NCBI RefSeq assembly: GCF_963966145.1
Contig: NC_091047.1
Coordinates: 14,074,001 to 14,138,000 of the forward strand
DNA length: 64,000 nucleotides
From: Tenebrio molitor
Taxonomy: Eukaryota; Arthropoda; Insecta; Coleoptera; Tenebrionidae
Reading direction: 5' to 3'
The stretch's first letter is position 1. Every line of letters begins with the position of its first letter. Made by a program: the position numbers and the translations under genes. Below, piece by piece: positions 61,483 through 64,000 of the stretch. A model generated the notes under the pieces. It searched no databases, was not told the origin of the DNA, and saw nothing but the letters and a program-made list of their open reading frames with translations.

Positions 61483-63384
61483 TGATTATAATTATGCTCA
61501 TATTATTCTTAGAAATTATGACGAGTGCGAGACTAACGGTGAGTGGTTTGTCATCTTGCGAAGTGTAACATACTATACTCGACATGCGTTCCTAGAATTT
61601 TTCAAAGCACCCTTGATCAGATTTTTATTTAAATACCAGATACATATGTATGTAAAATTCGATGGAAGATAGATAGCAGTTAAGGATATGTGCATGTATG
61701 AACGAAGAGGATGACAAATTCGTATCGACGATTACGAATGCGTAAACTACACTAATAAATTTGCCTAAACTTATGACGGATATAAATAATCCTAATAATG
61801 TAAAGAAAACAATAAATAATCAAAACGAGGGTGGTTTCGTGACTGGCTCGACTAGCGTGTTCGCATTACACATCTCTACATATACGCCATAATTTTTAAT
61901 CAACAATCATAATTCGTTATAAATTTATTATGAAACCAATTTTGTTTATATTGAATTATGATAATATTTTGGATGTTGGGTCGTCGACAAGCGGTGACGT
62001 TTCTAAAAAAACTCGACGCGAATATAAAAAGATTTCCGCATGTCATGATATATAGATTTTCAATAATGCAATCTTACTTGAACCTAATCAATTTCTCATT
62101 CGTTTTGTTTTATTGGCGAATTATTATTTTCTGTTGTAAAGTCGACTGCCACAGATCCAACAGTAAAATATACCCTGTCATGCGTGATGTCTGATACAAC
62201 CAACTTAATTGGACATTTTTATGGCTCGTTGAGTTATTTTTTCATAAAACGGTTGATTTAGAATTAGCACAGTAATTGGTTGAAGCAGAAATCTTTTCTT
62301 AAACTTAAACCAAACTTTCTCAAATGAATGATTTCCACAATGAAATAGTGCAATTATGGCTAATTTGTACAACCGTTATGTGCAAAGCTAATTAATTGTG
62401 TCGTTCTAAATACAGAAATCACATAATTCGATAACAACAACAAAAAATACACACGCAAGATAGTAATATTTGTTTTTGTACTCATACCCTCCAAATCGTT
62501 CCCGATTGTCCTCGGAGTGCTGGAATAACGATTTCCCGCATGGCGTGTTTTTTACTTTACAGCAGAACTAGGGGATTGTAATGCATTGTAAGGTTGGTAT
62601 TTAATGACGTAGACAGACGGAAACATCAATTCGTGACATTTGCAATTCTAACATCAATTCTCAATAACACAATAAATAAGTAATTTTATTATAAACCAAA
62701 TAAGGATACAATTCAAAAAGGTATGAGTAATAAGAGGGCCCTGGAAATAATTACTGTTGTTTTTTAAGTGAAAAGAAAGAATTTGTTCAATGTGTTGTGT
62801 TGTTGTGTGATCGTAGAAGACGCTCTAAATTTTAATAATCTAGTAATCAGCACGGAAGGTGCTACAAACCCAATAGTACAAAACTTACTAAATGTTAAAT
62901 GATTTACTTTTTTAATTTCATTTTTTGAGTTATTCGTTACATAAAATATTGTAATATACGTATACTGAAATTTTGCACGTTTTTTGACCGACACAGAGAC
63001 AAGTGTTTACGGGGTAAAAAGTAGAATAATGCCCAAAATTATGTATAACAATTCATTCTCGAAGAATCAATAATTTCAACAATAGTTTATAACAATTGAA
63101 AACACTTGACAGATTGACAGCTGTAATTTTGTAAACAACACCATTGGCGTAGGATTACTACTGGCGGGAATTAATCTGCAAAGCTACAATGGTTTCCTAA
63201 ATAACGTGAAACAATTGAGATGGCAGTTTAGTATTTTTCACTGCGTTATGTTTTGGAACTAGAATTTAAAAACGTGCGATTTATCAGTGTACCTAACCTT
63301 TGCGGGAATAGTAATAGTACCTATTCAGGTTTATATTTTTCTGCTTTCTTATTTAATTATTTAAAGACAGTAACATATTCTTAC
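61483..63384. other. Proximal part of the large Rx intron
   Basis: AT-rich sequence just 3' of the Rx homeodomain exon. Contains scattered TAAT motifs and no recognisable gene or repeat. Confidence 0.4.
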
Positions 63385-63662
63385 CTGCACTCTGACTTCC
63401 GGAAGATTAACTTTCATTGCAAGTTCTTCTCTGCTGTAAACATCCGGATAGTGACTTTTCTCGAAGGCGCGTTCTAATTCGTGCAGTTGATATGTCGTAA
63501 ACGTGGTCCTGTTTCTTCGATGCTTTTTCTTGCACCCGTCCCCCTCTGATAGACCGGAATTATTGACTGTTCCTTCATCCTCGGAGCCGCTTCCTACGGG
63601 GCCTGATATTTTCCCGTATCGAAGTTCTGATACCCCATCGTTGGAGTTGCAACTTCCTTCGC
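63385..63662 (-). CDS. Rx: retinal homeobox (Rx/rax) exon with homeodomain residues 1-46
   Basis: Internal coding exon of Rx, read right to left. The acceptor (TTTCAG, ending next to 63662) and the donor GTAAGAATATG (starting at 63384) are both present. The exon starts in phase 1 (GC of a Gly codon) and carries 92 full codons. A Gly/Ser/acidic linker (SGSEDEGTVNNSGLSEGDG) precedes the basic run KKKHRRNR. The homeodomain then runs from genomic 63522 to 63385, with TYQLHELERAFEKSHYPDVY and REELAMKVNLPEVRVQ, diagnostic of Rx/rax. Rx is a nuclear Q50 paired-like regulator of anterior neuroectoderm and, in many animals, of eye development. The upstream exon, expected to carry the octapeptide, is not seen before position 64000, so the gene is 5'-partial here. 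Confidence 0.95.
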
Positions 63663-64000
63663 CTGAAATATATTGCAAAAATTCACCCCTCTAACTAAAT
63701 TTTCAGTATCTTGATGCACGATTAGGTCTTGACTGATTAATACGAAAGTGCGAAGGACAACGAAAGGTTCTTTGTGTGTGTTATATCATCATATTTTGAC
63801 TTCAATCGATCACACGGTAATTCATGTATAATTAAGTAGAATCACACCTGTCCCAGGGCGGTAATCAAGCCGACAATGTTCCTAACTAATAGAATACAAT
63901 ACAAACACGCGATACACATTATATATCATAACCTAATGTGCAATGTCCGCACTATCGCCTCAACTATCGCTTTCAAACGGTCCCTCAATTATTTATCAAT
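63663..64000 (-). other. Rx: 3' part of Rx upstream intron
   Basis: Sequence 5' of the Rx acceptor at 63663-63664. No YSIDxILG-type exon was found in any minus-strand frame up to the window edge, so this is read as intron. AT-rich; nothing else seen. Confidence 0.6.

Larger units (their letters stand above)
43101..63384 (-). other. Rx: Rx intron splitting the homeodomain (20.3 kb)
   Basis: One intron between homeodomain residues 46 and 47, defined by the donor at 63384 and the acceptor at 43101-43102. It alternates AT-rich DNA and transposon relics with GC-richer, repeat-poor islands near 44.76-45.4, 46.8-47.5, 48.3-48.7, 50.3-51.6, 53.0-53.7 and 57.1-58.4 kb. No coding exon of another gene was recognised inside it. 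The stretch 43.1-44.3 kb is AT-rich unique sequence with nothing identifiable. Confidence 0.85.

Noticed and set aside
1..64000. CRISPR arrays, operons, ribosome-binding sites or phage genes
   Set aside because: None seen; splice sites, large introns and repeats indicate a eukaryotic nuclear sequence where these do not apply.

Overview
The window looks like an insect nuclear genome, most plausibly a beetle: AT-rich DNA, multi-exon genes with kilobase-scale introns, GT-AG splice sites, and many short terminal-inverted-repeat (TIR) elements flanked by TA. The beetle assignment is inferred from general character, not from a diagnostic sequence. Two real protein-coding genes are visible, both paired-like (Q50) homeobox genes. 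They are homeobrain (hbn, + strand, three coding exons, 5054-14538) and retinal homeobox (Rx/rax, - strand, exons at 63385-63662 and 42729-43100, with the 5' exon beyond the right edge). They lie tail to tail, with about 28 kb between the stop codons. This is two thirds of the homeobrain-Rax-orthopedia (HRO) cluster; orthopedia is not in the window.

Layout. 1-4930: non-coding sequence upstream of hbn, with two dispersed-repeat copies. 4936-5153: hbn core promoter and exon 1, carrying the octapeptide/eh1-like motif. 5154-14070: hbn introns 1 and 2 around the exon that encodes most of the homeodomain, with several miniature transposons. 14071-15138: last hbn exon and 3' UTR. 15.1-42.1 kb: intergenic DNA. 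This holds two 5S-rRNA-derived SINE copies (16.3 and 16.85 kb), a decayed DUF4817 transposon (24.2-25.1 kb), and a dense graveyard of TA-flanked MITEs and fold-back elements between 28.6 and 40.6 kb. GC-richer, repeat-poor islands at 20.2-21.4, 25.4-26.8 and 41.2-41.9 kb could be regulatory. 42.1-43.1 kb: Rx 3' UTR and last exon. 43.1-63.4 kb: a single 20.3-kb Rx intron splitting the homeodomain. It contains several GC-rich islands, a Penelope-like terminal fragment with a hammerhead-ribozyme core (52.5 kb), a decayed arthropod transposon ORF (55.4-56.0 kb) and more MITEs. 63.4-63.66 kb: Rx exon with the N-terminal part of the homeodomain.

Both genes split the homeodomain at the same place, between residues 46 and 47 in phase 0. 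Both also have a phase-1 intron just before an acidic linker, which supports origin by tandem duplication. From family knowledge, both proteins are nuclear transcription factors of anterior brain and visual-system patterning. The long non-coding tracts around them fit a shared cis-regulatory landscape, but this cannot be shown from one sequence. Nearly all other open reading frames in the window are chance ORFs or transposon relics. I found no convincing undescribed gene system. The most interesting unexplained items are the hammerhead-like fragment, the 5S-derived SINE, a filled/empty-site pair that proves one MITE's mobility, and the GC islands in the Rx intron.
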